Positions 38,814-52,241 of a stretch of DNA of 64,000 nt are shown in pieces (positions within the stretch are counted from its first letter, which is position 1; every line of letters starts with the position of its first letter). Below the pieces are notes generated by a model. It did no database searches. It was not told the DNA's origin and saw nothing but the letters and a program-made list of their open reading frames with translations. The DNA is from Arsukibacterium indicum (GTDB lineage: Bacteria; Pseudomonadota; Gammaproteobacteria; Enterobacterales; Alteromonadaceae), in the NCBI RefSeq assembly GCF_019100565.1, contig NZ_JAHRID010000001.1, forward strand, positions 865,194 through 929,193, read 5' to 3'. The position numbers and the translations under genes were made by a program.

Positions 38814-39815
38814 TTACTCCTGAAACAGGGTTTCAATATTCAAACCCTGATGGGTAACAATTTCCTTTAAACGGCGCAGCGCTTCGACCTGAATTTGCCT
38901 GACCCGCTCGCGGGTTAAGCCAATTTCGTGGCCAACATCTTCCAGGGTAGAAGGCTCGTAACCTAATAAACCGAAGCGGCGGGCTAACACTTCACGCTGT
39001 TTCGGGTTCAGCTCGTCAAGCCACAACACCAGATGCTGACGGATATCTTCATCCTGTAACTCGCCTTCCGGTCCCTGTTCTTTTTCATCGGCAATAACAT
39101 CCAGCAACTGCTTTTCAGAGGCGCCGGCAACGGGCATATCAACTGATGTTATTTTCTCATTCAATTTTAGCATTTTGCGCACTTCGGCTACTGGCCTGTC
39201 AAGTGCTGCCGCAATTTCTTCCGGAGTAGGTTCATGATCAAGCTTTTGCGATAATTCGCGGGCTGCCCGCAAATAGATATTCAGTTCTTTAACCACATGA
39301 ATAGGCAACCGGATGGTGCGGGTCTGATTCATAATGGCACGTTCAATTGTCTGGCGGATCCACCAGGTGGCATAAGTAGAAAACCTGAAGCCACGCTCAG
39401 GGTCAAACTTTTCTACCGCCCGGATTAAGCCAAGGTTTCCCTCTTCAATTAAATCCAGCAGCGCTAAACCGCGGTTAATATAACGACGGGCAATTTTAAC
39501 CACTAACCGCAGGTTACTTTCAATCATTCTCTTGCGGGCGGCGGCGTCACCTTTAAGTGACAACCGGGAAAAATACACCTCTTCTTCAGCGCTTAACAGC
39601 GGTGAAAAACCAATTTCTCCCAAATAGATTTGGGTGGCGTCCATCGACTTCTGACTATCGTCTTTGGCAAACACTTCGTCAGCAATAATTTCTTCACCGG
39701 CCAGGTCGCTGACATCCGGCTCCATTTCTTCGTCGAGCGTGGCGACATCCTCCGCCAGCTCGTCATCTTTCAAATCAACATCTGACTCTACAACGTCATC
39801 ACTTTTAAGTCCCAT
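38814..39815 (-). CDS. rpoS: RNA polymerase sigma factor RpoS
   Basis: A 333-residue sigma-70 family protein for stationary phase and stress. Region 1.2 ([21 protein letters not shown]), region 2 ([53 protein letters not shown]) and region 4.2 ([29 protein letters not shown]) are complete. The start [14 protein letters not shown] at 39815 has GGGAG 7 bases upstream; a longer reading from 39893 is less likely. It follows nlpD, as in other gammaproteobacteria, where the main rpoS promoter lies inside nlpD. Confidence 0.95.
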   Translation of the reverse strand: MGLKSDDVVESDVDLKDDELAEDVATLDEEMEPDVSDLAGEEIIADEVFAKDDSQKSMDATQIYLGEIGFSPLLSAEEEVYFSRLSLKGDAAARKRMIESNLRLVVKIARRYINRGLALLDLIEEGNLGLIRAVEKFDPERGFRFSTYATWWIRQTIERAIMNQTRTIRLPIHVVKELNIYLRAARELSQKLDHEPTPEEIAAALDRPVAEVRKMLKLNEKITSVDMPVAGASEKQLLDVIADEKEQGPEGELQDEDIRQHLVLWLDELNPKQREVLARRFGLLGYEPSTLEDVGHEIGLTRERVRQIQVEALRRLKEIVTHQGLNIETLFQE

Positions 39816-39964
39816 ATCCTTTCTCCCACGTCTGCCGGGTATCGGGCCTGACTCAGCTACCTTCCTGCCTTCGTGCTTGTGTAAAAATGCCAACCTTGCT
39901 GGTTGATCTCGTTGTCACTGTAATTCTTTGTTTTGGCCTTAATTATCACCATGGCATCAGATTG

Positions 39965-40891
39965 CTAGGGCAAATATCGCAACGGGTCAACTGACTTACC
40001 CCGGAAACGTATTTCAAAATGCAACCGGCTGTCCGTTGCATCGGTACTGCCCATTTCTGCAATCTGCTGGCCGGCCCTGACCTGTTGCCGCTCCGCAACT
40101 AAAATTCGTTTGTTATGGGCGTAAGCACTTAAATAATCGTCATTGTGTTTAATGATAATCAGGTTGCCATAGCCGCGTAAGGCACTTCCGGCGTATACCA
40201 CCTGACCATCGGCGGCGGCATTTATTCTGCTGCCTTCCTGCCCGGCGATATCCACGCCTTTGTTGCCATGCTCGCTGGCTGAAAAACGCGAAACTATTTT
40301 ACCTTTCACCGGCCAGCGCCATTGCACCTTGTTTCCAACTGAGGTATTATTCGCGGTTTTTTTGTCTTCAGCTGCGGGTACTGTCTGAACATAACGTGTT
40401 TGATTTGACGACGCAACAGGTTTAGTGGCATTTGCTGAACTATTTGATTTTGCTTGTTTTGAATTGGTCGTTGCTGTTTTCGCCGTGCCGGTTGCTTTAC
40501 TGACTTGTCCAGGCTGTGGCCTGGCGCTGGTATTAGTTGCCGATTTGCTGGTTGGCTGTGATTTTTTCGCTGCAACCTGCCCCGTAGAAGAAGCGACCAG
40601 CTGCAAAACTTGCCCGGGGTAAATAATATAGGGGCTTTTTATATTGTTGCGACTGGCCAGGGTGCGGACATCTAACCCGGCCCGAAATGCAATAGAGTAA
40701 AGAGTATCACCGCGTTGCACCACATACTGACTGGCTGCCAGACTACCGCGGTTTCGTTCCCGGTAAGGGTTTTCTCTCAGTTCCAGGGTCGTTACCGGTG
40801 CCGGGCCTGAACTTGAGGTGCACGCAGCAAGTACCATCAATAACATGGTTAGCAATACTGCATTTAACGCCAGCCCGGTTATCCGATTAAT
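39965..40891 (-). CDS. nlpD: Lipoprotein NlpD, LysM/M23 murein-hydrolase activator
   Basis: It activates the AmiC amidase at the septum. After lipobox LAAC come a LysM domain (YVVQRGDTLYSIAFRAGLDVRTLASRN), a Ser/Thr/Lys-rich linker and a C-terminal LytM (M23-like) domain (GNKGVDIAGQEGSRINAAADGQVVYAGS ... LHFEIRFRGKSVDP). No ATG gives a good signal peptide. Reading from ATT at 40891, which has AAGGAG 6 bases upstream, gives NRITGLALNAVLLTMLLMVLAAC; TTG at 40855 is the alternative but leaves no basic N-terminus. Confidence 0.85.
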   Translation of the reverse strand: MNRITGLALNAVLLTMLLMVLAACTSSSGPAPVTTLELRENPYRERNRGSLAASQYVVQRGDTLYSIAFRAGLDVRTLASRNNIKSPYIIYPGQVLQLVASSTGQVAAKKSQPTSKSATNTSARPQPGQVSKATGTAKTATTNSKQAKSNSSANATKPVASSNQTRYVQTVPAAEDKKTANNTSVGNKVQWRWPVKGKIVSRFSASEHGNKGVDIAGQEGSRINAAADGQVVYAGSALRGYGNLIIIKHNDDYLSAYAHNKRILVAERQQVRAGQQIAEMGSTDATDSRLHFEIRFRGKSVDPLRYLP

Positions 40892-40918
40892 ATGCCACTC
40901 CTTATCTTGCCAGTCGTT

Positions 40919-41812
40919 TTACCCGTTACCCTGGCTACTGCCGCTAAACAAGCGTTCTAAGTTAAGTAACAGGGTCATCATTACAATACCGGCCACCACT
41001 GCAACCACTGCCGGCAGAATGTCGGCGTTTGCTACCTGCTGCTGATAGTGCCAGGGGCTAATCATTTGCTGGTTATGCTGCCAGGGCCAGATCCGGTAAA
41101 GCGCGCCAACCACCACCCCGGTTAACAGCGCTAGCGCAGCATCATGAAAATGCTGCAGCAACCAGTTTAAAAACCGTGAAAAACACAATAAACCAACAAT
41201 ACAACCTGTGGCAAACAACGCGATTACCCCAAGCTGCAGCTCTGTTACTGCCAGCATCACCGGACCATACATACCCAGGATAAGCAAAATAAAGCTACCT
41301 GAAATGCCCGGTAGAATCATCGCACAAATAGCAACAGCACCAGCCAGAAAAAACATGTAAGCCGCAGGCTCCAGCTGCACGGGTGCCAACATGCCAATAA
41401 ATACGGCAAACATTATCCCAACCAGAAACAACAATGCCCGCAGCGCGGTCCAGCTGACACTACGCAATAACACCGGTAACGACGCCAGAATTAACCCATT
41501 AAAAAAAGCCCATAGTGGCACCGGCCGGTGTACCAGCAGATAACTGATAACATTGGCAAGGGAGAAAACACTGAGTAAAATGCCAGCGAATAAACACAAC
41601 AGAAAGGTGCCGTCGATATGCAGCCATAACGCCCTGAAACGCCCTTGTAACAGCAGTTTTACTGCAGCCATATTGACTGAACTAATCGCTGCCAGCAAAC
41701 GCTCGTAAATTCCCAGAATAAACGCCAGCGTACCACCTGACACCCCTGGCACCACATCAGCGGCACCCATTGCCAGGCCTTTAATTATCCATTGCAGGTA
41801 TGTTTTTATCAT
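40919..41812 (-). CDS. DUF368 membrane protein (PopT-like polyprenyl-phosphate transporter)
   Basis: A 297-residue protein with about eight membrane segments and the family signature MGAADVVPGVSGGTLAFILGIYERLL, repeated in a degenerate form at AICAMILPGISGSFILLILGMYGPVM. DUF368 proteins have been reported to recycle undecaprenyl phosphate across the membrane (PopT); that role is inferred from the family. It lies between pcm and nlpD, a frequent position in this group. Confidence 0.82.
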   Translation of the reverse strand: MIKTYLQWIIKGLAMGAADVVPGVSGGTLAFILGIYERLLAAISSVNMAAVKLLLQGRFRALWLHIDGTFLLCLFAGILLSVFSLANVISYLLVHRPVPLWAFFNGLILASLPVLLRSVSWTALRALLFLVGIMFAVFIGMLAPVQLEPAAYMFFLAGAVAICAMILPGISGSFILLILGMYGPVMLAVTELQLGVIALFATGCIVGLLCFSRFLNWLLQHFHDAALALLTGVVVGALYRIWPWQHNQQMISPWHYQQQVANADILPAVVAVVAGIVMMTLLLNLERLFSGSSQGNG

Positions 41813-41834
41813 CCGTTTTAAGGCTCCGGCCTGT

Positions 41835-42473
41835 TTACCCTAATGCACCTGGCACCAGCGGCACAAACCGCACGGCTTCAATGTCCTGACTGCTGAACGT
41901 GTCAGCATTACGCTGATATACCCGCAACACTTGCTCTTTGGCACCAACCGGAATAACCAGCCGGCCGCCATCCGTTAACTGCTGCAGCAAGGCTGCCGGT
42001 ACTTCAGCTGCCGCCGCGGTGACAATAATACTGTCAAAAGGGGCTTTGCTGGGCCAGCCAAGCCAGCCATCACCATGTTTCATTGATACGTTATGTAAAT
42101 CAAGTTGCTGTAGCCGGCGTTTAGCCTGAAATTGCAGAGCTTTTATTCTTTCCACCGAGCATACGTGGCTGAATAAATGTGCCAGGATAGCGGTCTGATA
42201 GCCCGAGCCGGTGCCAATTTCCAGTAGCTTGCCCGGCGCTTTATCCTGCAGCAACAGCTGAGTCATCCGCGCAACTATGTAGGGCTGAGAAATCGTCTGG
42301 CCCTGACCAATTGGCAGTGCAGTATTTTCATAGGCTTTATGGGCCAGCACAGCTTCTACAAATAAATGCCGGGGCACTTGCGATACCGCCTGCAATACCG
42401 CGTTATCGCTGATCCCTTCACTACGTAACTTCTGTGCTAATACCGCTGCACTGCGGGCTGTTGCTACTGCCAT
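41835..42473 (-). CDS. pcm: Protein-L-isoaspartate O-methyltransferase
   Basis: A 212-residue methyltransferase that starts the repair of isoaspartyl residues using AdoMet. The motifs [36 protein letters not shown] and [13 protein letters not shown] are present. Start at 42473 is chosen over the GTG at 42500, since the latter reads into the end of surE. Confidence 0.94.
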   Translation of the reverse strand: MAVATARSAAVLAQKLRSEGISDNAVLQAVSQVPRHLFVEAVLAHKAYENTALPIGQGQTISQPYIVARMTQLLLQDKAPGKLLEIGTGSGYQTAILAHLFSHVCSVERIKALQFQAKRRLQQLDLHNVSMKHGDGWLGWPSKAPFDSIIVTAAAAEVPAALLQQLTDGGRLVIPVGAKEQVLRVYQRNADTFSSQDIEAVRFVPLVPGALG

Positions 42474-42475
42474 AA

Positions 42476-43228
42476 TTACAACCTGATCCCCGCTAACCAC
42501 TGTTCTAATGTATCCATACTTTTATACGCTGACATATCGACATGCAGCGGCGTAATTGACGCATAGCCATTCGCAATTGCGTAAAAATCGGTACCCTCGC
42601 CGGCATCCAGCTCAGGCCCTAACGAACCATACCAGTATATTTTCCTGCCCCATGGGTCAGTATCACTGCTCATGGTTTCCGCTTTATGTCGTCGGCCAAG
42701 CCGGGTAACCATAATGCCTTTTAATTCACTCAGGGCAATAGCAGGCACATTGATATTTAAAATCTGATCGGCCGGCAGCGGGTGCGACTTAAGCTTTTTT
42801 ATCACTTCTACTGTGACATGGGCTGCGGTTGCAAAGTGTGCTTCTTCCCTGCCAGCGAGCGATACCGCAATCGCCGGCAACCCCAGATGACGCCCCTCGG
42901 TAGCTGCTGCAACGGTACCCGAATACAACACATCATCACCGAGGTTAGCACCATGATTAATGCCAGCGACAACCAGATCTGGCGTATGGTCCAGCAATTG
43001 GCTTATTGCCAGATGCACACAATCGGTCGGCGTGCCATTAACGGCAATAAAACCGTTATCGAGCGTTTGGGTACGCAGCGGATTAAGTAACGTTAACGAA
43101 TTGCTGGCACCACTGCAATTGCGGTCGGGGCCAACCGTAATAACATCTGCTATCTGGCTCAGGGCCTGCTGCAAAACCTGGATGCCTTTGGCGTATACGC
43201 CGTCATCATTGCTGAGTAAAATTCGCAT
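42476..43228 (-). CDS. surE: 5'/3'-nucleotidase SurE
   Basis: A 250-residue metal-dependent phosphatase of nucleotides. The metal site NDDG ([14 protein letters not shown]) and [11 protein letters not shown] are typical. It follows truD and precedes pcm, the conserved order. Confidence 0.95.
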   Translation of the reverse strand: MRILLSNDDGVYAKGIQVLQQALSQIADVITVGPDRNCSGASNSLTLLNPLRTQTLDNGFIAVNGTPTDCVHLAISQLLDHTPDLVVAGINHGANLGDDVLYSGTVAAATEGRHLGLPAIAVSLAGREEAHFATAAHVTVEVIKKLKSHPLPADQILNINVPAIALSELKGIMVTRLGRRHKAETMSSDTDPWGRKIYWYGSLGPELDAGEGTDFYAIANGYASITPLHVDMSAYKSMDTLEQWLAGIRL

Positions 43229-43243
43229 AGCGACTCCGTATTG

Positions 43244-44299
43244 TTACTCTAATTCGCTCAGTGGCCGGCTGCCATCCCGGTAGCAGGCTAATTCTCGCAG
43301 CACACTGGTTGCAAAACAACCCGCTGGCAAGGCAAAACTTAAGGTCACTCTGTTGGCTGTTGTTACCGCATTCAGCTGCTGTGGCTGCAGGCGGATACTG
43401 CGCCGGGCCCCTTGCAACCGGTACTCATTAAGGCCTTCACACCACTGCCGGTGGGGTAGCAGTGCCTGGTGCTCCAGTGCTGCCGCCTGCAGGCTTACCT
43501 GTGCCCCCTCTATCCCGACTAACGGCGCAGTCGGGTGCACGTCACCGGCAAGCAGGCGCTGCTGCAAGGTACTGTCAGCGGTTTCTACCTGAAAAATTGA
43601 GCCGCTGCCATCCAGTTGCAGAATATCACCGTCCAGCACCTGATTAAATAAGCCGCGGGCTATCCGTTCAGATAACACCGTATTAAATAAATAAGAGCGA
43701 CTGGCCGACAATGCCAGGCCGCGGATCTGGCGGTCGGCTATTTTTTCGCCGGCAAACAAACTGTCGGCCAAAGCCAGGTTTGCACCTGCCCGGCCAAAGC
43801 GCTGCTCACCATAATAATTTGGCACGCCGTTTTGAATCAGTTGCAGCCGTTTTATTAACTCCTTTGGCTCGCTGACATCTGTCAGCGTTAACTGAAAATG
43901 GTTGGCTTTTAATGCCCCCAGCCGCAGTTTGCGGTAATGCCGTACCACCTGCAAAATGCGGCTGTCTTCAATTTGCCATTGCTGCCAGCCCAGCTCTTGC
44001 TTAATTGGCCACTTAAAGCAAAACCACTGCCGGGTCAGGGCATGACGGTCTTTTAAACCGGCATAACTGATATCACGCATCCGCAAGCCGGTAAGCCTGG
44101 CCAGCTGGCGGGCAATATACTGGGTGTTCTGACCCCGCTTTTCAATTTGCAGCAACACATGCTCGCCACTGCCACTTGGCGTAAAGTTCAGCTGTTCGTC
44201 AACAATAAAATCTTCTGGTGTACCGCGAATTGTGGCAGTAATTTCAGGTTTGCCATACAAATAATGCCATTGTGGTAAGCCGGGGTTTGCCGCACTCAT
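43244..44299 (-). CDS. truD: tRNA pseudouridine(13) synthase TruD
   Basis: A 351-residue Tru[26 protein letters not shown], the catalytic Asp in [15 protein letters not shown] and [15 protein letters not shown]. Overlaps ispF by ATGA. Confidence 0.95.
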   Translation of the reverse strand: MSAANPGLPQWHYLYGKPEITATIRGTPEDFIVDEQLNFTPSGSGEHVLLQIEKRGQNTQYIARQLARLTGLRMRDISYAGLKDRHALTRQWFCFKWPIKQELGWQQWQIEDSRILQVVRHYRKLRLGALKANHFQLTLTDVSEPKELIKRLQLIQNGVPNYYGEQRFGRAGANLALADSLFAGEKIADRQIRGLALSASRSYLFNTVLSERIARGLFNQVLDGDILQLDGSGSIFQVETADSTLQQRLLAGDVHPTAPLVGIEGAQVSLQAAALEHQALLPHRQWCEGLNEYRLQGARRSIRLQPQQLNAVTTANRVTLSFALPAGCFATSVLRELACYRDGSRPLSELE

Positions 44300-44778
44300 T
44301 GCGGCTTAACCAGTAAGACAACCGCTTCGGCGGCAATGCCTTCCTTGCGACCAACAAAGCCCAGTTGTTCGGTGGTAGTCGCCTTAACATTAATCTGGCT
44401 GATGTCTGCCGCTAAGTCAGTTGCCAGATGCTGACGCATGCTACTGATATGGGGCGCCATTTTCGGCGCCTGTGCCATAATAGTCACATCCAGGTTATTC
44501 AGCTGATAACCAGCTTTGCTGACATCGGCAAATACTTTGCGTAATAAAAACCGGCTATCAATTCCTTTATAAGCCGGGTCGTTATCCGGAAAGTGATGGC
44601 CAATATCACCCAGCGCCAGTGCGCCTAACAAGGCATCAGCAACAGCGTGCAGCACCACATCGCCATCAGAGTGCGCCACTAAACCCAACGGGTACTCAAT
44701 TTTAACACCCGCCAGGGTGACCGGGCCGGGCCCGCCAAATGCATGGACATCAAAGCCATGGCCTATCCGAAAATTCAT
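44296..44778 (-). CDS. ispF: 2-C-methyl-D-erythritol 2,4-cyclodiphosphate synthase
   Basis: A 160-residue enzyme of the non-mevalonate isoprenoid pathway with the metal-site motif [13 protein letters not shown] and [18 protein letters not shown]. It overlaps ispD and truD by 4 bases each. Confidence 0.96.
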   Translation of the reverse strand: MNFRIGHGFDVHAFGGPGPVTLAGVKIEYPLGLVAHSDGDVVLHAVADALLGALALGDIGHHFPDNDPAYKGIDSRFLLRKVFADVSKAGYQLNNLDVTIMAQAPKMAPHISSMRQHLATDLAADISQINVKATTTEQLGFVGRKEGIAAEAVVLLVKPQ

Positions 44779-45527
44779 CTGCCTGTCTGCTCCAGATGTT
44801 GCTGCTCAAGACGTTGTTGATCAAGAAAATAGGCCGCCAGTGCTAAATCAGCCGGCCGGGTAATTTTAATATTGTCTGCCTGCCCCTCTACCAGCAGCAC
44901 CTGCTGGCCGGCCCACTCCATTGCCGATGCTTCATCGGTAACATTAACGCCTGCTGCCAGCGCATCGGCCAGGGCCTGACAAAGTTGCCTGGTTGGAAAA
45001 AACTGCGGGGTAAGGGCATGCCATAGCTGCTCCCGATCGACGGTACCTGCAACCTGAACCGCAGCCGTTGTTGCCTTTCCGCGCTTCATCGTATCGCGCA
45101 CCGGGCTGGCCAGAATGCCGCCATACCCTGCTTGCAAACAGCTATCAATTAATAATGTGATATCAGCATCGCGGATCAGGGGCCTGGCGGCATCATGCAC
45201 TAATACCCAGGGGTAAGCTGTTGCGTCTATCTGCTGCAGGGCATTTAATACCGAGTGCGCCCGCTCGCTGCCACCGTCAACCCGTTTTACCGCGCTATCG
45301 CTCAGTGGTGAAGAGTTAAGTGACGACGAGGAAAAATAAGGATCGACCTTATCCAGCGCCAACCAGAGCGCAGCAACCTGATGGTGACCAAGAATGCGGC
45401 CGACACTGTGTTCGAGAATAGTTTTGCCGTGCAGGGTTAAATACTGTTTAGGAATAGCTGCCTGCATTCGTTTACCAACGCCGGCGGCGGGGATAACAGC
45501 GGCAATTGCCGGCTTGGGCCGGGCCAT
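44775..45527 (-). CDS. ispD: 2-C-methyl-D-erythritol 4-phosphate cytidylyltransferase
   Basis: A 250-residue enzyme of the non-mevalonate pathway: nucleotide-binding [28 protein letters not shown] and VHDAARPLI. It acts two steps before IspF. Its start touches the ftsB stop. Confidence 0.95.
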   Translation of the reverse strand: MARPKPAIAAVIPAAGVGKRMQAAIPKQYLTLHGKTILEHSVGRILGHHQVAALWLALDKVDPYFSSSSLNSSPLSDSAVKRVDGGSERAHSVLNALQQIDATAYPWVLVHDAARPLIRDADITLLIDSCLQAGYGGILASPVRDTMKRGKATTAAVQVAGTVDREQLWHALTPQFFPTRQLCQALADALAAGVNVTDEASAMEWAGQQVLLVEGQADNIKITRPADLALAAYFLDQQRLEQQHLEQTGR

Positions 45528-45832
45528 CAGGGGTTGTCCTTTGCCGGAACCTGCTGCGAGTCAGTTTGCACTATCCGGAAAAACACTTCGTCTTCAGCGA
45601 TTAAACCAAGCTCGTTGCGTGCCCGCTCTTCAATCGCCTCCAATCCCTGCTGCAAGTCGGTTACGTCGGCCATCAGCATCCGGTTGCGTTTTTGCAATTC
45701 CTGATTGCTGGCTCGCTGGGTGGCGATCTCATCCAGCCGCTGCAGGTAGTCGGTCACACTATACTGACCAAACCACAAACGGTATTGCAGCAGGCAAAAC
45801 AGGATCAGCAGTATTCCAATAAGCGGTCGCAT
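45527..45832 (-). CDS. ftsB: Cell-division protein FtsB
   Basis: A 101-residue single-pass inner-membrane protein with a membrane segment at residues 3-20, a coiled coil (YLQRLDEIATQRASNQELQKRNRMLMADV) and the motif ARNELGLIAEDEVFFRIV. It joins FtsL and FtsQ in the divisome. First gene of the ftsB-ispD-ispF-truD-surE-pcm chain. Confidence 0.94.
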   Translation of the reverse strand: MRPLIGILLILFCLLQYRLWFGQYSVTDYLQRLDEIATQRASNQELQKRNRMLMADVTDLQQGLEAIEERARNELGLIAEDEVFFRIVQTDSQQVPAKDNP

Positions 45833-45927
45833 AGGCCAGGGTCTGTTACTAACATGACGATATTATGCTGGCTTGCAACCGCGCTGCAAAGCCTTAATTG
45901 TCGCACCAGCACGAAAAATTTGGTGAT

Positions 45928-46593
45928 TTATGGTGTTTTACGCTCAACGCTGGCCTGGTATGGCCTGGCAAAGTTCTGCCAGTTTAAACGACTGGTTAAC
46001 AATAATTCCCGCAAACTCAATACCCTGGGAGCCTTTTTCTCATTGTTTAACCACTGATGACCACAGCTGGCGGCAGTAATGATGGCTTTATTTGGCTTTA
46101 ACAAAAACATACTGGCATTGTCGTTTTGCAGAGGCGTGCCATTAAAACTGAACCAGCCATGCTCGTTGCAGTGTAAGCGCTCACCAACAGCGTCAACCTC
46201 GTCGACACTGTCCAGTACAATTTTCTCCAGGGTCAGCTGTTCAATATACACCGGCACAATTAAGCCAGGCCTGGCTGCTTTCTGGTAAAAATTAGCAATC
46301 GGATCAGCCTGCTGTTTGCGCGCCGGGCAGCGGCCCAGTTGCTTGTGAAACCAGGAAGCATTCTGACTGTCCAGCTGTAGCTCGCTGCGGTAAGTCACGA
46401 TATTAGCCGCGGCCCGGCGGATATAAAAAGGCAGCGCCGCCAGCCGCTTTTGCAACAACGGCAGTTGATCCTGACTCATTTTTGCCAGGCGCAGCAGCTC
46501 GCGCTCATACAAAGCATTACAAAGCTCGGTATAAGTCTGGTTATCGCTGGATACCTGCCAGAAATGTGGCTGGTTGCTCAGGGGCTCAATCAT
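45928..46593 (-). CDS. Hypothetical protein
   Basis: A 221-residue soluble protein (MIEPLSNQPHFWQVSSDNQTYTELCNALYERELLRLAKMSQDQLP...). No known domain, signal peptide or membrane segment is visible. Divergent from the DUF1569 gene and upstream of ftsB. Its codon use is like that of its neighbours. Confidence 0.7.
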   Translation of the reverse strand: MIEPLSNQPHFWQVSSDNQTYTELCNALYERELLRLAKMSQDQLPLLQKRLAALPFYIRRAAANIVTYRSELQLDSQNASWFHKQLGRCPARKQQADPIANFYQKAARPGLIVPVYIEQLTLEKIVLDSVDEVDAVGERLHCNEHGWFSFNGTPLQNDNASMFLLKPNKAIITAASCGHQWLNNEKKAPRVLSLRELLLTSRLNWQNFARPYQASVERKTP

Positions 46594-46696
46594 TCGCTGA
46601 TGTTAGCCAATCGGCCGGCGCTTGTAAAAGTAAAAAGTGGCAGCAAACAGATAAAAAATGCTAGTTTAACGCTTTACAATGCAACAGCGATAACCG

Positions 46697-47215
46697 ATGA
46701 ACCGACGACAATTTATAAAAGCCAGTGTCCTGACACCGATAGCGCTTATTTTAACCAGCAAGCTGGTGGCAACGCTGCGACCTTATCCGCTGGCTGATAT
46801 TCTGGTACAGCTGAAAGCCCTGCCGCCAGAGCGCTTAACCAGCAGTGGCAGCTGGAATGTCAGTCAGATATTGCAACACTGCAGCCAAAGTATCCGTTAT
46901 TCCATTTATGGTTATCCAGAAGCCCGCTCGCCATTATTCCAGTACACGATTGGCAAGCTGGCTGTTAACGCTTTTGCCGCAACCGGTAAACTGCATCACC
47001 CGCTGGATGAAGCCATTCCAGGCGCACCGGCGCTGGAGCCGGCCCTGCCTAACGACGTGGCACTGCGGGAACTGATTTACACGGTACAGCAGTTTATGGA
47101 CTGGCAAGGGGCGATGCAGCCGCATTTTGCCTTTGGCAGCCTGACCAAAGCTCAGTATTACAGCGTGCATTACCTGCACCTGCAAAGCCATTTAAATGAA
47201 ATCAGCATCAGCTGA
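46697..47215 (+). CDS. DUF1569-like protein with Tat-type signal
   Basis: A 172-residue protein with an N-terminal RRQFIKAS twin-arginine-like motif and a hydrophobic stretch (VLTPIALILTSKLVA). The body (SGSWNVSQILQHCSQSIRYSIYGYP ... FGSLTKAQYYSVHYLHLQSHLNEI) fits the DUF1569/DinB-like four-helix family, with His residues that could bind metal. Function unknown. Confidence 0.75.
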   Translation: MNRRQFIKASVLTPIALILTSKLVATLRPYPLADILVQLKALPPERLTSSGSWNVSQILQHCSQSIRYSIYGYPEARSPLFQYTIGKLAVNAFAATGKLHHPLDEAIPGAPALEPALPNDVALRELIYTVQQFMDWQGAMQPHFAFGSLTKAQYYSVHYLHLQSHLNEISIS

Positions 47216-47235
47216 TGCTGTCGCCAGCAAAAAAC

Positions 47236-47263
47236 AATAAAGCCACCTTGAGGTGGCTTTATT
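47236..47263. terminator. Bidirectional terminator between DUF1569 gene and eno
   Basis: AATAAAGCCACCT (47236-47248) pairs perfectly with AGGTGGCTTTATT (47251-47263), with a 2-base loop and A/T runs on both sides. It serves two convergent genes. Confidence 0.9.
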
Positions 47264-47294
47264 AATTCAAGCACTACATAGCAACAAGCTGTTA

Positions 47295-50302
<3,008 letters not shown>

Positions 50303-50509
50303 TTAATCAATAGATAAATACCAACAGTGCAACAACACCAGGCTGCCAGCAGGTAAATGCCGGGCGACTACGGGTGTGCAAGAATTGGTATCAGGACGGG
50401 CGGAAAGTATAGCAAAGGCTTGCCAGCCACTCAATGCAAAGCTGCAGGCGAATGTAATTTATTCAGTCAGGGCTGGCGCCAGCGCTTTAACCTGGCGTAG
50501 CCAGCATTG

Positions 50510-51451
50510 CTATTTTACCTCATCAATTAATTGCCGGTGCACGCATACCGCGGTGCTTTTGGGACGGATCGGCTTGCCTCTGCCCTCAAGGTGCGCCCGG
50601 GTAAAAGCTGCCCCGAACAACAGAATCATCGACGAATAATTTACCCAAAGCAGCAGCAGGGCCAGTGAACCTGCGGCACCGTAGGCCGAGGCAGTGGCGG
50701 TATAAGCCAGATACATCGAGATTAACGACCGGCCAACCGTAAACAATAACGCGGTAATAAACGCGCCCAGTAACACGTCACGCCAGGATAACAACACGTC
50801 TGGTAATATTTTAAACATAGCGGCAAACAGCAGGGTGATAACAAGTAACGACAGCGCCAGTTCCATGCCTACCATCATCCAGCCTGGTATCGGCAGCCAG
50901 CCCTCGGCATAGGCCATTACGCTGCGCAGCGCCACCGACAACAGCAGTGACACCAGCATAATAAAGCCTATCGCCAGAATAATAGTCAATGACAACAGCC
51001 GGCTTTTAATAAAAATCCACAGGTTATTTTTTGAAGGCCGCGGCGCAACGTCCCAGATCTGATTTAATGACTGCTGCATCTGAGCAAACACTGTAGTTGC
51101 ACCAACTATCGTGGCGATAATCCCGATTAATGCTGGCCAGATGCCGCTCTGGTCAATTTGCGAGTTAACTACCGCTGTTTGCACAACGCCTGCGGCCTGC
51201 GGGCCAAGTGTGCCCTCAAGCTGAGCAAACAGTTGCCCCTGCACAGCACTCTCACCGATAATCAACCCCACCAGCGCCACCACCACAACCAGAATCGGGG
51301 CAATTGAAAACACGGTAAAAAATGCCAGTGCTGCGGCATAAATGAAGGCCTGACTGCCAAGCCAGTTCTGAATAGCGGCCCCCAGAATGCTAAGCCAGTG
51401 ACGCACCGGCGCCGGCAGTTTGTTGTAGATATTTTTGATAAAGCTCTTCAC
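50510..51451 (-). CDS. yihY: YihY/BrkB-family inner-membrane protein
   Basis: A 313-residue protein with about six membrane segments and the family core AAALAFFTVFSIAPILVVVVALVG and YGAAGSLALLLLWVNYSSMILLFGAAFTRA. The family has been called ribonuclease BN, but that label is not supported. Unknown function. The last core gene before the small membrane protein and the integron array. Confidence 0.85.
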   Translation of the reverse strand: MKSFIKNIYNKLPAPVRHWLSILGAAIQNWLGSQAFIYAAALAFFTVFSIAPILVVVVALVGLIIGESAVQGQLFAQLEGTLGPQAAGVVQTAVVNSQIDQSGIWPALIGIIATIVGATTVFAQMQQSLNQIWDVAPRPSKNNLWIFIKSRLLSLTIILAIGFIMLVSLLLSVALRSVMAYAEGWLPIPGWMMVGMELALSLLVITLLFAAMFKILPDVLLSWRDVLLGAFITALLFTVGRSLISMYLAYTATASAYGAAGSLALLLLWVNYSSMILLFGAAFTRAHLEGRGKPIRPKSTAVCVHRQLIDEVK

Positions 51452-51533
51452 ACAACTCTCCGATTAACGTCAACTCTGGCTTTTTCTTGGCGTTTGTACC
51501 TGATGTATGTATACCGAAGACAAGCACCGGTTG

Positions 51534-51704
51534 CTATTGCTGCAGCCCCGCTATAATTTCGTCATAGCTGAGATATAGATAAATACCTGACGCTATTATA
51601 AAAAATAGCATAGTAATCGCTTTACCAACGACAATGTAACCGATCATTGCCGAAGCCACGGCAAGCACCGCCAGTATGATAGCGGCCTGTACAAAAGGGT
51701 CCAT
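51534..51704 (-). CDS. Small membrane protein, 56 residues
   Basis: ATG at 51704 has AGGAG 7 bases upstream. The frame gives MDPFVQAAIILAVLAVASAMI..., with two hydrophobic segments and a C-terminal YDEIIAGLQQ before TAG. It lies just upstream of yihY on the same strand. Unknown function; the ribosome site and regular hydrophobicity make it credible. Confidence 0.6.
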   Translation of the reverse strand: MDPFVQAAIILAVLAVASAMIGYIVVGKAITMLFFIIASGIYLYLSYDEIIAGLQQ

Positions 51705-51846
51705 GTTGTGCTCCTGTTCTTAAAAAGTATGCTAAGGCCTTCGTCAGGAAGCGCTCTGCTAAAGCATAGCAGAAGGCCAGCGAGCACCCGCTATCACCGA
51801 TGACTAAGCCACAGCAAAAAGGATTTGGCAGCCGGTATACGGCTTA

Positions 51847-51932
51847 GTTAGAGCCCGCCCCAGATGCGAGCAACCTGTTGCGAGTTGAGCCACGCCGCCA
51901 GCGTTTTTACTGGCGATAAAATTTGTTTGTTA
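51847..51932 (-). repeat. attC 1 (left border, degenerate)
   Basis: Minus-strand reading starts TATAACAAACAAATTTTATCGCC and ends GGGGCGGGCTCTAAC (read in parts). The palindromic core with CAACAGGTTGCTCGC is intact, but the final GGGCGTTA is degenerate. Attached to the parDE cassette. Confidence 0.7.
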
Positions 51933-51998
51933 TACGCCTTGCTCAAAATTCCACTCAATACCATAATTAGGTATCTTTTGGTATCCGGAGAGCTACAC

Positions 51999-52241
51999 AT
52001 GGCCAAGAACACAAGTATAACTATTGGGGAACACTTTGAGGGCTTTATTGCAAGCCAGATCAAAAATGGGCGTTACGGCTCAGCGAGTGAAGTCATTCGC
52101 TCAGCACTACGCTTACTCGAAAACCAAGAAACCAAACTTAACTCACTTCGTCAACTACTTGTCGAAGGCGAACAAAGCGGTGACGCAGAATATGACCTCG
52201 ATAGCTTTATCAATGAACTTGATAGTGAAAACTCTCGATGA
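51999..52241 (+). CDS. parD: ParD-type antitoxin (cassette, reversed)
   Basis: An 80-residue protein with the ribbon-helix-helix N-terminus MAKNTSITIGEHFEGFIASQIKNGRYGSASEVIRSALRLLE, typical of ParD. Start at 51999 has GGAG 8 bases upstream. Direct repeats GGTATC (51970-51975, 51980-51985) just upstream could be its operator. The gene lies on the plus strand, against the direction of the other cassettes, so it must have its own promoter. Confidence 0.9.
   Translation: MAKNTSITIGEHFEGFIASQIKNGRYGSASEVIRSALRLLENQETKLNSLRQLLVEGEQSGDAEYDLDSFINELDSENSR

Noticed and set aside
42476..42500. GTG start of pcm at 42500
   Set aside because: It would overlap the surE stop by 25 bases and lacks family residues before [11 protein letters not shown] at 42473 fits better.
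51848..52063. A 71-residue minus-strand ORF across attC 1 and parD
   Set aside because: It overlaps a well-supported antitoxin gene and an attC and resembles no protein.
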